From contig JAXRKP010001476.1 in the NCBI GenBank assembly GCA_037039925.1, forward strand, positions 2,501-66,500: 64,000 bases of DNA, read 5' to 3'. The DNA is from Doris montereyensis (taxonomy: Eukaryota; Mollusca; Gastropoda; Nudibranchia; Dorididae). How positions within the stretch are numbered: the stretch's first letter is position 1; every line of letters starts with the position of its first letter. The notes beneath the pieces were generated by a model, which saw only the letters and a program-made list of their open reading frames with translations, made no database searches and was not told the origin of the DNA. The position numbers were made by a program, and so were the translations under genes. Below, piece after piece: positions 13,501-25,265 of the stretch.

Positions 13501-16500
13501 GGCACTTCTAGGATGGAATGCTTTAAGAAATTGACAGTTCAAAATTGAGAAGAAACTGAAGAATCGGTTGAACAATAAAATGTATGAAGACAAAGAAGCT
13601 TCAGGGGTATCGGGATATCTTTTTTTTTAATCTAAAGCTGGAAATTCTTTTCATGAAATAAGTTTTGTCTCTAGTTTTAGCTCAAGAATTTGACACAGCC
13701 AAAAGTTTTTGCATTGCTTAGAGGTGACCTTTCCGTTTTGTGTTTGTGGCCATTATTAGAGAATTTGAAACAATGCTTTAGCGTCAGATCAAAGAATCTG
13801 AATTTAGGATTGTTGTGTGTGTATAGAATACAGGGTGAGGGGTAACAGTAAAGTAAGTAGAGTTGAACATATGATAATCATAGATAGAGACCTGATTTTT
13901 CTAGACAAACGGCACAAGATGGTAGTTTGTCATTGCATTCCTCGAGGCCTGAATAGACCTAGGGTGAGGGGTAGGAGGGAGAAATTTGATTTGTCTTAAA
14001 TTAAAATGACTTTATTAGTAGAGCTAGATTTAGCTAATATTATCATTCATTGCGGAGTATTGAGGTATTATCAGCTCTAATGTATTTTTCCCAATCGACT
14101 TTTTCTTTTTGGCTATTATGCATTCCTGACACTTAATAAAATTTACCCTAACTTTTCAATCTAGAATTGATCTTTGCTTATTCAAGTTTTTTTTCATGAC
14201 AATGCTAAAAACAAGATTTAAGATTTGAAAGAGGCATACAAGGAATGAGATGTGCCAGAAACAATTTTCACTGCTTCCAATTTGTCAGCAAAGAATACAA
14301 AAAGAGTCAGAAGTCTTGGTATGGAGGAGTGATGAAGTGTGTGCTTTCAAAATTGTATCTGTATTGCCTTTTTTTTACCCTCCTTTTATTTTTGACCCCG
14401 TACCAGCTTTTAGTCAAACAATTCATGTATTCTAAGTATAAACATTTCACTCTTTCTCAGCGAGGAACAGGCCAAACTGGCTGCGAGGAAGTATGCTAGA
14501 ATCGGTCCAAAAGTTAACTTTTCCGTAAGTATGGCTCTTTAAAAAAAAATATTGCCCGTTTTGTCCATGTCTCAAGTTTAAAATATTGTTCAGAGCTCAG
14601 CTCTTCACGTTGCATTTAGTTTATGCAAGTAGTTGATGTATAGTATTTTTGTGTGTCAGTTTGAATAAAAATGCGCATGTGGGAAGCCATAAATATCAAT
14701 TTATCTAAAGGAAATAGAATTGCGTAGAATGACATGACCACAATCAATAATTGTCATATTTGTTACTCTGTAATGTATCTGGCCTTTTGCCTCTGTATAA
14801 GTTTGTATAGCTCTCTTGTGTCCTTTCATGTTCCATTTTTGTTGCAAATATTTCAACTGAACACAAATCAAGGATTTTTGTTTTAGTAATAATGATGGGA
14901 TTGGTTCCTTAAATTAAGGGAAAAGTTCTTTATAGGTGTAGAAAACTTCCTTTTACCTTAGAGATGGATACAGATACTCGAGTATCTTATATTGTATCAA
15001 GTAATGATATCCAGTAGGTATATCCCAATGCGTTGGAAATGGTTTCATGATGTATATACTCTATATTAAGATATTAACAATCTCTCTCCTGGAATTAAAA
15101 TTATCATCATTTTGCTATCATTATCATCGCTGGGAATACATACAGTAAGTTTGCCTCCTGCAGAGGTGTCAACTATTTAAACTGTGTTTAAATGGTAGAA
15201 GAAAATTTGTTCTATTTACTTATCTGTTTGCAACCTGCTATCTAGATTAAGAACATTTTGACTTTGATTATTGTTTGATTTATTCACATATATAAATGGC
15301 ACTCCTAAATTTTCTTAAATGCAGGCAAAGTTCTTAGATTTCAAGATTCAGAACATGGTGGGCAGTTGTGATGTCAAATTTCCAATTCGTCTTGAAGGTC
15401 TTGTACTCACACATGCACAGTTTTCAAGGTAAGCAATTCTAAAAATCTCATTTTTGAACATTTGCTCTAGCTATGCCTGGAACTATGGTCTCTCTACCAT
15501 AGACAGAAGACAGAGAAATGGATAAGAAAGATATTGTTGTTAAATAGGTGAGCGTAGTGTACCTTGGAGAAAGACAGATGATGCTGAGGATTACAGGACA
15601 TTGGCTGAAGGTCAACTTAGATGAATAATTGATATGTGTGTGTGTGTATTAAATTGGAGTGCGTGTAGTGTGAAAAATATCTTTCTAGATAATAAAAAAA
15701 AGACGAGGATCGGAGGGTTAGAAAGAAAATTAAGGCAGCGTCTTATACAATGAAATAAAGTCACTAAAATTTATTTACTGAATATTCATTTTACTGTCCA
15801 GGCTTAACTATGGCCAACAGCTGCAGCAGACTACATAGATGGTCATTGAAATTTAGAGAAATATAATTTGGCTTAGTCGTTACTGCATGATTGTGGACGG
15901 ACAATTGATATAAGGGAAGGAAAATTATTTGTTTCTTTAACATTTTGGTTGCCAACTTCGACGTAAGTTGAAAACTCTCGGTGAAGGTCTGGTGCCAATG
16001 TTCGACTTAAACCGAATTCATAATTCGACCCAGAAAACATGATAATATATTTAAGGGGATATGCGGGTTCTGAAACTATGTTTTATTTTTACTTTTGATT
16101 TTTTTCGGTTAAACTATTCACATATATATATAATCAGCGTGTTGAAACATAAACTTATATGGTGTTGTTTACTTGATTGCCATGAAATTGTTGTTTTTTG
16201 TTTACATATTATTTTACTTTTACATAGCTATTTTAGAAACACTTAATGACCAAATCACTCCAAATTTCATATATATACAAGTTGTTCAAGGTAATGACTG
16301 TAAACCTTAAAAAAAAAACAATTCAGACTTTCAGTTTTACTTTTGTTTTTTTAGGTTTGTTTATTTTGCCATATAAAACATATACAAAATAAGTATGAAC
16401 ATTTTTGTTGTTGAAATACGTATACCTTGTTCGGGAAATGTTTTTTTTTAAAGTTTGTTTGTACAGTAAATGGCTATCTACATGCGAAATGTCATGACAA

Positions 16501-19422
16501 AGCAGTAAAAAAAGTCAAAATAACATAAAAAAAAAAATTGAAATTTCACAACACTAAAAGCATACAAAAACAGACGTTTCACACAACTTTCGGCTCACAA
16601 AAGTTTGTTACTCGTGATATCAAATAACATACATCAAATGATAATAAAAATGGTGCATAGAATAGAATGAATATATTCTGTAATCAAATATTGTAATCAT
16701 TGAAGACAGAATGAAACATTCACGATGACCAAATTGGGGGATCGATGGCCCCGCTCGAGGGAAGCAATACATATGATTGCGCAAGAGCGGTGTTGATTGG
16801 TTGAACAGGCCAGCCGTGAGAGAGAGGAGAGACTTTGCGGCTGTTTGCCCGGATGTTAGTGGCATTTGAGCGCAACTTTGGCATGTGGACTTTGATAGTT
16901 CTGATTACAGTAATTTTGTACTATGGTGAAATAATACTATTGTCGCTGACTGTCTAGACTCAACATGAAAAACACAGTGCATACGAAGAGGTGTGTGCAG
17001 ACCCTATTTCAATCGAGGGCTTATGGCTTTGTGAGGGTCTCAAAATAAGGCAAAATATGATAATTTGTCACGAAACTGGTGGCGGTTGCTGTCTTTACAG
17101 AATATTTTTTCACAGAAAGACAGGTAATTAAGACTTGGGATGGTTTGTAAGTAACGCTAAGAAGTGGAACTAGAAAGAAATGTCATAACCTCAATTTTGA
17201 TATTTTTACCCCAAATGACCTATTCCAGGTGCCTCATATCCCCTCAAGTGTATTACATTGTTGAATTTCCAGAGTGATTTCCTTTTAACTTTAACCAGAG
17301 ATTCCTCAACTGACTCACTTAATTTTGTGCAGGGTGAAATCGCCCCAATTACTCGATCTACAGCTGATTTTATCCTAATGTTTACATTAGAAAAGTGGAT
17401 TTGGCTGACACAGCAGATGTTTTTTCACATCATCTTGATTTATAGTAAGAATTTAGTGCATAGGATGATGATTTTACTGGAGGAGATGATTCCAAGTGAA
17501 GCTAAACTGATGGCAATAGTGATAATGAAGTGATTGTACCCGCACGGTCCCGACTGACCCAGCCTAGAAAAGAGAGGTTGATTCAGGATGGGATACGAAT
17601 TACCTAGAAATGTCAGAAACTAGTAATCCAAGAAAAGAAGAAAGTAATCCATGTGAGTGGCTGTTAGATTTCGCAGAACAAACTGGAGTAAAGAATATAG
17701 ATCTAGATCCAATGACATTTTTCAAAGGTCTTTTTCCCGATCATGCGATAATCATGGAGTTAAGCAACCCAGAGTTAATTATTTTTATGATATTTGCACT
17801 GTGAAAAAAACATTGCCTGAAAAGTTCTCTTCAGTGTGTTTATGTTTACTGATGTTTTGCATTGTCAGGGTATGAATTGAAAAAAGTCAATTTAGAGTGG
17901 TTTGGGTGATTTAAAGAAAAATAATCTTATTTGCTTTTGGAGTAATTTTATTTTTTTGATGTTTAAGAGTAATCCAATCAAAATTTTTGTTTTTGTAAAG
18001 TACTTAGATATATAGCTGAGTTGTAATGTTATGTTCTACTTTTCTTGTTATAGTTATACATTGTAGTATGATCTACTTACTTTTGTTTTTATCTTGTCTG
18101 TCTTCAGCTATGAACCAGAATTGTTTCCAGGTCTGATCTATAGAATGGTTAAACCCAGGATCGTGCTTTTGATTTTTGTCTCAGGAAAAGTTGTATTAAC
18201 AGGTAAGTAATTTAAAGTTGTTTTCATTTTCTTTTTTTACCTCATAACAAGGTAAGATCTACTTTTGATGAAAACTTTCATGCTGACCATTGCATGCGAT
18301 AAGGCAAAAAAAAATTCAGGAAGGTATTTTTTTGGCAATTGTTTTGTCCTCTTTTAAAGGATAAACCAGAAATCACATCATTTTAGATTTGAATGACACA
18401 GGTAAGGGTCCATTAATGCTAGAAATAATGAGATTCCACATCTGCAGAAAGAAGAAACTTGTCTTTCTTTATGAGAGGATATTTGTCTATAATATTATTG
18501 ATATGTCTTTCTTCGATCAGGTGATAGGAAAACCACTTAAAAATGCCTACAAAGTTGAAAGACAGATGTAAATGAGTAGGGGGGGGTGGGGGGTAAAATT
18601 AACAAGCAACAAGTTCTGGAGTGTGGATGGTAATAACCATCTGATGCCTATAAAAAGTAATAATATGGCCCTTTATGTCAATATTGACGATCCGATAACA
18701 GTTGCTGTTATTGCTACATGCTCCTCTTGGGCTAATTTTATTTCTTCCTCTGATCTTTACCTCTTCTACTTTTATTCAGAGTAATGAACTGGTCAAATAG
18801 GTACAAGAGGTATGGGTATATCTAAATACATCTGTTTTAATGGTAGGAATTAAATTTTGCCAGGGCTCTTTTTGATTTCCAACCACTGAGGGTACTTTTA
18901 CATGCACAAAGGCACATGTGACCTACACTCCTAGATTATCGTCGGTCTCTGATAAGATTAGGCACCCACTTCATCCTGCCTACCACAGCATAAGGGAGCA
19001 GAAGAAACCCGAAAAAAAAAGTATTATACATAATGAAATAAAAGCGTCTGGAAGACATTCAGATTATTCAGAAATAATCAACTTAAGAAATAAAAAAGGC
19101 TAAAACTTTGAGAGAAAAATTCAATGAAAGTTTGCAAAAGAAATTCTTTCACTGTTTTAATTGGTTACTTGATGTCACTACATAACTTCTTCCTTACCAC
19201 TTTATAAATAAAAAAAGAAAAACAACAGTGAAAAAGACATACCCCGATTTATTTAAAAATTGAAATGTTTGTGAAAAGAAAAGCCGGTTGTGGGCTACAT
19301 GTAATTAATTTTGACTTTTAAAAAAATTTTCTTCATTCCTTACAGGCGCTAAAGTACGATCAGAGATTTATGAAGCTTTTGAAAACATATACCCCATCTT
19401 GAAAGGATTCAGAAAACACTGA
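7402..19422 (+). CDS. TBP: TATA-box-binding protein gene (spliced)
   Basis: General transcription factor that binds the TATA box in TFIID and also serves Pol I and Pol III. Coding exons are 7462-7522 (putative start), 8886-9034, 12924-13103, 14461-14524, 15325-15428, 18108-18202 and 19346-19422. All have AG acceptors and GT donors, and the phases agree from the second listed exon onward. The C-terminal core of about 180 residues is close to canonical: [57 protein letters not shown] and [14 protein letters not shown] are all present, including the DNA-intercalating phenylalanines. The N-terminal part is short, about 69 residues, with MTPISPATP but no glutamine tract. Oddities: exon 14461-14524 has a local frame detour, and the first listed exon does not match the next in phase. 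A LINE lies antisense in the second intron and a piggyBac remnant in a later intron. Confidence 0.95.
8886..9034 (+). CDS. TBP: TBP N-terminal domain exon
   Basis: Acceptor TTGCTTTACATCCTAG, donor GTGAGT. It encodes [16 protein letters not shown] and later [18 protein letters not shown], the proline/serine/threonine-rich linker that precedes the core in animal TBPs. It ends in phase 2 and joins the next exon at PQLQ|NIV, the conserved boundary of the core. Confidence 0.85.
9616..9700 (+). repeat. Single Tigger-like terminal sequence
   Basis: CAGTGGAACCTCTATAATCG followed by a short inverted echo (CTCGATTAACCCGG) looks like one end of a pogo/Tigger-type element. No matching opposite end was found within the next kilobase, so it is a fragment at best. 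Confidence 0.35.
10295..10375. repeat. Compound microsatellite
   Basis: A run of TGTC, then CT, then CACA/CATA units in the second TBP intron. Low complexity; the open frames crossing it are artefacts. Confidence 0.8.
11409..12760 (-). mobile_element. RTE-like LINE copy 1, 5' truncated, antisense in TBP intron
   Basis: The minus strand encodes RT motifs [20 protein letters not shown] (about 12640-12700), [20 protein letters not shown] (12503-12560) and [10 protein letters not shown] (about 12215-12245). A C-terminal module with [20 protein letters not shown] and [15 protein letters not shown] lies at 11560-11690. The 3' end carries a CTTT/AAAG tail at 11409-11432. Upstream RT and the endonuclease are missing, and frames are broken. 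The other four copies of the family are at 26.1, 44.4, 58.2 and 63.5 kb. Confidence 0.9.
12924..13103 (+). CDS. TBP: TBP core exon, first repeat
   Basis: Acceptor TTTCACACTTATCCAG, donor GTACAT. It encodes [20 protein letters not shown] through [14 protein letters not shown], the first structural repeat of the saddle with the DNA-contacting phenylalanines. No frame problem is seen. It ends in phase 2, completing serine with the next exon. Confidence 0.97.
14461..14524 (+). CDS. TBP: TBP core exon with local frame detour
   Basis: It encodes [14 protein letters not shown] and then GPKVNFS, where animal TBPs have approximately VQKLGFP. Removing one G at 14504/14505 gives VQKL, and one base is short again near 14516, so the frame is restored before the donor GTAAGT. 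The length, 64 bases, is what the phases require. Either two compensating consensus errors or an unusual real sequence. Confidence 0.93.
15325..15428 (+). CDS. TBP: TBP core exon, second repeat start
   Basis: Acceptor AAATGCAG, donor GTAAGC. It encodes [20 protein letters not shown] and [14 protein letters not shown], nearly identical to other animal TBPs. It enters in phase 0 and leaves in phase 2. Confidence 0.97.
16055..17243. mobile_element. Possible nonautonomous piggyBac-like element
   Basis: The left end reads TTAA then GGGGATATGCGGG. The right end, reverse-complemented, reads GGGGATATGAGG with TCAA outside it, a one-base change from TTAA. The inverted match is only about 12 bases. 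A piggyBac transposase remnant starts just to the right. No long reading frame is inside. It lies in the TBP intron between 15428 and 18108. Confidence 0.4.
17330..17880 (+). pseudogene. piggyBac transposase N-terminal remnant
   Basis: In two frames the plus strand gives an acidic stretch (DDDFTGGDD, then DGNSDNE near 17470-17530). It continues into [17 protein letters not shown] and [20 protein letters not shown] at 17650-17770. An acidic leader followed by a DPxxFFxxFF-like segment is the usual start of piggyBac-family transposases. The catalytic core is absent. It sits in a TBP intron in the sense direction. Identification is from motif order only. Confidence 0.5.
18108..18202 (+). CDS. 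TBP: TBP core exon, second repeat
   Basis: Acceptor TTGTCTGTCTTCAG, donor GTAAGT. It encodes [20 protein letters not shown] and [11 protein letters not shown], carrying both phenylalanines of the second stirrup. Phases match both neighbours. Confidence 0.97.
19346..19422 (+). CDS. TBP: TBP last coding exon
   Basis: Acceptor TTCATTCCTTACAG. It encodes [20 protein letters not shown] then GFRKH and a TGA stop at 19420-19422. The ending is close to the GFRK(TT) of other animals. Confidence 0.97.
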
Positions 19423-20010
19423 CTTCTTCATCTGTACAGTCGACTTTGTAATTAACATTAAATTCATTAATTCACCCGTGTGTCCAAAGAAATGTGTGCT
19501 GCATTGTCATTTACATCCCATTATGACAGTTTGTGGAGGATATGCATGGAAAGAATAGAATGAGTTTGTATTTGTAAAGAGATTCCTTACTGTTGTTCTT
19601 GTTTAAAGATAGTATTATCATCTTATGTACCAAAAACTGTAGATGATACTTCCAGTTTTCTATCAATACTGTTGTGATTGACTGAATATATACATGACCA
19701 GCACTGTTTCATCTGATCTGTCTCGTCATTGAAAGTGTTTTTTTGCCCTGTTAGTGTTATTGGTTAGACTAGGTAATGGCGGTATATTTTGGTTTTTGAA
19801 GATCAATTTTCTAGAATAACTAACATAAAGCTAGATGATTTGCTTGCTTGTATACAGGTGCAGCATGTGTACAAATAATGCTTAAAATCAAGGACATCAA
19901 ACTAATTGAATGATCTTAATGTACATAGCTGGATTGGCACAATAAATTAAGTCCCATTTTTACCGTTAAATGTAGTCTAATAAAATATCTTTCAATTTAA
20001 TTTATGTCTA
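19423..20010 (+). other. TBP: TBP 3' untranslated region (likely extent)
   Basis: AT-rich sequence after the stop with polyadenylation signals AATAAA at 19941 and 19979. Transcripts could run further, but a transposon with intact ends starts at 20100. Confidence 0.5.
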
Positions 20011-20099
20011 TCATTACTATCAAGGAAAACATGAAACAAATTAGGGAACGTCCTAGTAAATTTCCTCCTTTAACCAACTTTTAAAAGGAATTTCTATTA

Positions 20100-21033
20100 C
20101 AGTGGAACACGTTTAAACCGAAAACGGTTAAACCAAAAAAGATCGATAAACCGAAAGGATTTGGAATCCCCCGATCTTTTCTTCTCTTTGTCTTTGTTAA
20201 ATAAATAGCGATAAACCGAAATGGCCCTACCGCTAAACCGAAATAAAAAAGTCACTGAGTTGCGGTCCAAAAGTCAACCTACATCTTTGCCGTGCTAGTT
20301 CAAGACATCCAAGAAGGCTACAATTACTAGGCTATACACTATACAGGTGTACAATCACACGCAAGAGAGAGAAGTGGGGGGGGAGATGGGTGGCGTGATG
20401 CTACGGTCAATGACTGCTGCATAGTGCGCGAGAGTGCGAGAGGCAAATTATCTGCGTGTCACCGATCAGTGAACGTCATAGGCTGGTTCACTGCACTGTC
20501 ACTGATTACGGCCACACGCGAGGGCATTCCATCACGAATGTGTAAGCGGTGTGTATGCGAGTGTACACCGTGCGTGTTGACGATTGTAATTTCTTCCTTT
20601 CCACAATCGAATCTTCAGCCACGCGGATGTTTCATGCTTTGCTCTTCGGTACCACTACAACCTGTGACTATAAATTCCATCCATAATTACGAAAATCATG
20701 TGAAAAGAAAGCACGATGCGTATACCCTGCAGTTTAAGCAACAGTTGATTAAAGAGGGGAGGGGGGGGGGGGGGACAGAGTAAAAGTGAGATATGCCGAG
20801 AAAACAAAAAAACCCCAACGAAACATAAATGAAGACAAACGTGCGTCATAGGGTCCACGGCAGGCCACGCCGTGTGCATGACGTCAAGGGAGACAACTCT
20901 AGAAATGTTTTTATACATTATTGCGTCCCTTTACCGAACGTCATTTCCGAGGAACTAGCGCTAAACCGAAAAGACCTCTAAACCAAAATACATTGACCGG
21001 TCCCGTCTTTTTCGGTTTAAACGTGTTCCACTG
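20100..21033. mobile_element. pogo/Tigger-type DNA transposon, internally deleted
   Basis: The element begins CAGTGGAACACGTTTAAACC, and its last 25 bases are the perfect inverted complement of its first 25. TA flanks both ends (20098-20099 and 21034-21035), the target duplication of Tc1/mariner/pogo elements. Several AAACCGAAA subterminal words occur near both ends. Between 20700 and 20757 it still encodes KRKHDAYTLQFKQQLIKE, the start of the CENP-B/Tigger helix-turn-helix domain. A poly-G run then interrupts it and no DDE domain follows. It is therefore a deletion derivative of about 0.93 kb. Confidence 0.85.
20700..20757 (+). pseudogene. Tigger transposase N-terminus remnant
   Basis: In-frame KRKHDAYTLQFKQQLIKE resembles the first helix of the DNA-binding domain of pogo/Tigger transposases. 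It is followed immediately by a poly-G run and then unrelated sequence, so the rest of the protein is deleted. Confidence 0.65.
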
Positions 21034-23620
21034 TATCTTGTTCTGCATTTCAAAAAATTCTGTTTAATTTTAAATTTTCTGCAACAGAACACAATGTTTG
21101 GCAAAAAGTAGTAAGTCAATGCAATATTCGTTACATGATAACATTTAGTCTGTTCAAAAGTTTGTGCGTAAAGACATTTGATAATTAGAGCTTTTGTAAG
21201 AAAACAAAGGGACAATTCCATAGCAAACCCAATGTGGTAAACTCTAGGAGCTTGTAATCAACTTGAGTTTTCATGATTTGTTAGCTCAAATGTGTCATGG
21301 ATCACTTTGAATGACAGAGATGAGACCTAAGAAAAGCATCAAACTCCCTTTTTTACACTGTCACATGCATATTTGCTATCAGTTTCTTTGTGCTGTAACA
21401 GTACTTTGAAATGCATTGTTATATTCATCAGAAAATCACTTTAAATAAAATTGTTCATGTCCATGTGTAGATATACTGCTTCCATTTCTCTTCATACTTG
21501 TATTTTTCTCATGACCATAAGATCTGACCTATTCAAGTTGAAGACTGGTTGACTAGTTGTACATATGATCGTCTAAAAGAATTACAGTACATTTATGTGG
21601 TTTAAAACTAGGGTACATTTGTTTCTTATGTAAAAGTTACAAAGTTATGAATGAGTGAGATGTAAAGGATGAAATATCACCTGTACAACAGATGGGTTCA
21701 TTTCAATACCGATTTACTGGCTGTTAACTAGCTGTAAGTCCTGACAGACTGCTCTTCTCCTAGTTTATCATGTTTAAAGTGCTCTATTGGTGAAGTCATG
21801 AAATGCCAAACATGTAAAGAATAATGACAGAATTTACATGACCATGAATCTTTGATTGTAATTGTATCAAAGAAAACTTGATATAGCTATAATAGATACA
21901 ACACTTGGAATTGTGCAATGGATAATGGCTTTTTATCTGAGACTATGAGGATGGGCATTTCATTGATTCTTAAAGCTTTCCAGAAAACCTCCTTGAAACT
22001 TTTGAAGCCTTGTAGTGTCAAAATATTTTTGCCCAGTTATACTTACAATACATTTGAACTTTCTATGTTTGAGTATAAAATGAATTAAATTTAGGAAGCT
22101 TCAAATAGTTACCGGTAACACAAGTGCTAAATAATGTAAACTAAAATCACTTTATTTGAAACCGAAAAAAACCCCAACCCTAAACTTATCTTATTTCAGG
22201 CCCAATGGATGACCAAATTATTTGTACTGTTGTTTTTACACATATTTGACTTTACAAATCCATCCCAGCACAACGTTCCATTTCATACAATTATTGACAG
22301 TCGGCAGCACTTTGAATGCAAAAAATACCTTGGAAATATAGCTTTTAAGACAGATGAGTAAATCATCTTAGAAAATTGTACAACTTCTTAGACATACATA
22401 TGTCATTTTCTTATGAATATATAAACATTGCCATTGTTATAATATAATGTTCGAAATCAAATTAAAGAACACTACACACTGTGGTGTTTACCTAAATCTA
22501 TTTTATATTCCTGCATAACTGGTTGTTGCTGTCAAGTGTCATTTAAAGTTAAAGTAAATACAAACATATTTTAAAAACCGAACAAACATTCTCATTCCGA
22601 TGTGTCAAGTGTATCCAGTATTAACAATGAGAATGTCTTGCCATATTGAATCTGGGACAGCTGAAAACAGGAACAGATGACTTGGACAAAAGTTAGGAGA
22701 TAACGTGTACATGGTATAATTTCAGCCATCTCTTTAACCTTCATTGAATGAACCAGATTTTCATCATTTGAAACAAAAGATTCACATTACATTCATTCCT
22801 TTCATCATACTTCATCATCAACTATTGATAGATGTACATATACTTTGAATAAATTTTATTCTTTGTTAAATTAAATAAAAACATATGAAGAAAATAATAA
22901 ATTTGGTTGCTTTGTTTTTTGTGTGTTGTACACATGAATCAAATTTTGTTAATAAAAAACGTTTATAGTTTTGCCTTTCTACATAATGACTCTCTCTCAG
23001 CCAGCTGCTTCCTGTACATTTTTTACAGAGCGCAAAAATGTGTAGTTTAATTGACAATAATATTTATGCTAGCAGAAAACTGGAAAGCAGAACCATTTTG
23101 TTATGTCGTAATGTCTGCCCAAGTGTTAATAGTGTTTTATTTTTTAACCTTTGTAAGAAAAATTATTTCGCAAAGTCAAGACCTATTTATATTCTGATCT
23201 TCACATGCCCATATTTAGCGGGGGGGGGGGGGGGAAATATTATAATAATAACAATCTTAATCCAACATTGACAAGTAATGATTGTCTAGTTAAGATGATA
23301 AATATGAAGAAAACTGTTCCCTAATGTCTAATGATGTGAAAAGTGTGGGAGTGCAGAGATGTATTTGTCAGAATTAATTTGGCACATTATTGACTCAATA
23401 ATAGGCCTAAATGTAATACTAATACTAGGTCCTTAAGCTGGAGTTAAAGAAGCTGAAAGCCAATATAAGATGTGGGAAAGAAAAGGCTCAACATAAGAGG
23501 TTTGCTTTTAATGCTTTTAGATATACGTTGTAGAGAAATAAAAAGTTATGACCAAAGAAAAAAATGTCAACACAACTCATGCCCACTGTGCTAGTAGCTA
23601 TTGTAATATCTGTAGGCCTA
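21034..23620. other. Gene-free AT-rich stretch
   Basis: No exon, RNA gene or transposon end recognised. Contains a poly-G run at about 23220-23234. Confidence 0.5.
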
Positions 23621-23630
23621 CTTGACCAAA

Positions 23631-23950
23631 GGGGGACTCAGTAGGCCAGAGAGAAGGTGTGTCTCTCACTCTCAATTCAAAGGTTATGGGTTCAAACCCC
23701 GCCAACAGTTGAAAAACTTTCTCAAGTTTTTTTTAGTAGTAAAATCTACCCTCCTGGTCCAGGTAGGTCGATTGACACCTAATCCCACAGGAGACGTACA
23801 ATAAAAGGAGGTATTGTGTACAAATCACAATACTCTGTGCAGGCTAAAGATCCTGTGGCTGTATACAAGTACAAGACAGTCCGGGCAAAATTTAAAATCC
23901 TACCAAAAACCCCCAAGATCATATTAGTTGTGGGTAAATCAAATCAAATT
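23631..23950 (+). repeat. SINE family B, long copy
   Basis: A tRNA-like head begins GGGGGACTCAGTAGGCCAGA and has a Pol III B box GGGTTCAAACCCC at 23688-23700. A body with CCTGGTCCAGGTAGG follows, then a tail with TCCTACCAAAAACCCCCAAG and AATCAAATCAAATTT. The same head and body occur inverted at 50078-50210 and 51249-51517. A tail piece lies at 37880-37995. Confidence 0.75.
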
Positions 23951-24680
23951 TGACCGAAAACTAATCTCTACAATGTTAGGTGGAAAGGAATGAGGTACAG
24001 CAGTCGCCGCCCCAGTGCACGGTAGTTAGGAGCAAACCTAAGCATACACTTGGATGGTGGTCGACTGGTCCCCATATATAATTTTACGGTTATGTCCTTG
24101 TTTGAGGGGTTACGTCCCGCGAGTTTTCTTATTTAGCGGTATAGGTATAGATACACTTCTGCGTTATTTTAAATCATGTGGGTATTTATTTACTTATTTA
24201 GTAATTGTGTAATTATGATGGGTATCTCACTTAGCGCTTAGACTTAGATTGATCACGGATAAAGAAAAAATAAAGATCTCCAGGTTTTTGTCCATGGTCA
24301 ACTCATTCTGTGAAGGCCATTATAATTATTAAAGTTCTTGGCACTGTACAACTGCCGTCACCGTCCATTATTATTACATGTACTACTGTACAATTACAAT
24401 ACACTGCAGTATAACACTACAGGCATAATAATACACAAGAGATGTTGTGGTTGTACTGTAGTGTTATTAACATTACTAATTATAATGTGAACTTTAATAA
24501 TAGTAGTTTGGCATTATTGTAAAAAGACGGCACCTCTACATTGGCTCAACGACGTCGCCACACGTTGAGAGATAATTATGTACATGATCAAGCTGGGTGT
24601 TGGTGATGTATTGTTCTGTCATCACTTTGAAGTTAAGCATGTCGTATGTCTTCTAGTTAGGTAGATTTTCTTTGTTCTTA

Positions 24681-25265
24681 GGCCCGCCTCACATAGAAGC
24701 TCACGTGACACGATACATGAACACCACAAAGCCTGACACGCGTGTTAACAAAATTGGTAACAACTAACATAGATATATAGTGCAGCCTCACATAGGAGCT
24801 TTACGACACGAAGGGCACAGAATGCCTGTGTCATCACGGATTGGCCTTGAAAGGTCATGTCTCTATTTTTGAAGCTGATGCCATTACGTTTCAGCTTCCT
24901 TTCATCTTTTTCTAGGCAGGATATAAAAATCGGGCGATAAAAAAATTTAATATGGTCAAATCAAAAAATGATTTACATTTTTTGAATCAGCATCCCAACA
25001 TTAAGAAAGTTTACGCGCACAGGCCCCGTTTTGATGCGTATTTAATAAAAACAATGTTTCAACTATTTGTATTGCTCTCACCGTATTATTCTGAAAGTGA
25101 ATTTGCGCGCCAAATCCATTTTGTTAACTGACGTAGACAGCAGATCAAGGCTACGTGAGGACATGATACTAGGCCTATGTGAAGGGGTGAAATATGGCAC
25201 GAGACCTACCGTGTCTCAACATGTATTATGAGTCATGTCATGTGAGCTTCTATGTGAGGCGGGCT
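24681..25265. mobile_element. PIF/Harbinger-like MITE
   Basis: Ends are inverted repeats of about 28 bases: GGCCCGCCTCACATAGAAGC on the left, and the complement of AGCCCGCCTCACATAGAAGC on the right. Only the outermost base and a few inner bases differ. TTA lies directly outside each end (24678-24680 and 25266-25268), the three-base duplication of PIF/Harbinger elements. No transposase frame. A second, diverged copy of the end (CCTCACATAGGAGCTTTACG) is at about 24785. Confidence 0.75.

Noticed and set aside
18389..19103. Further transposase-like exons between the last two TBP exons
   Set aside because: Several short frames exist, but none contains a motif I can match to piggyBac or another family.
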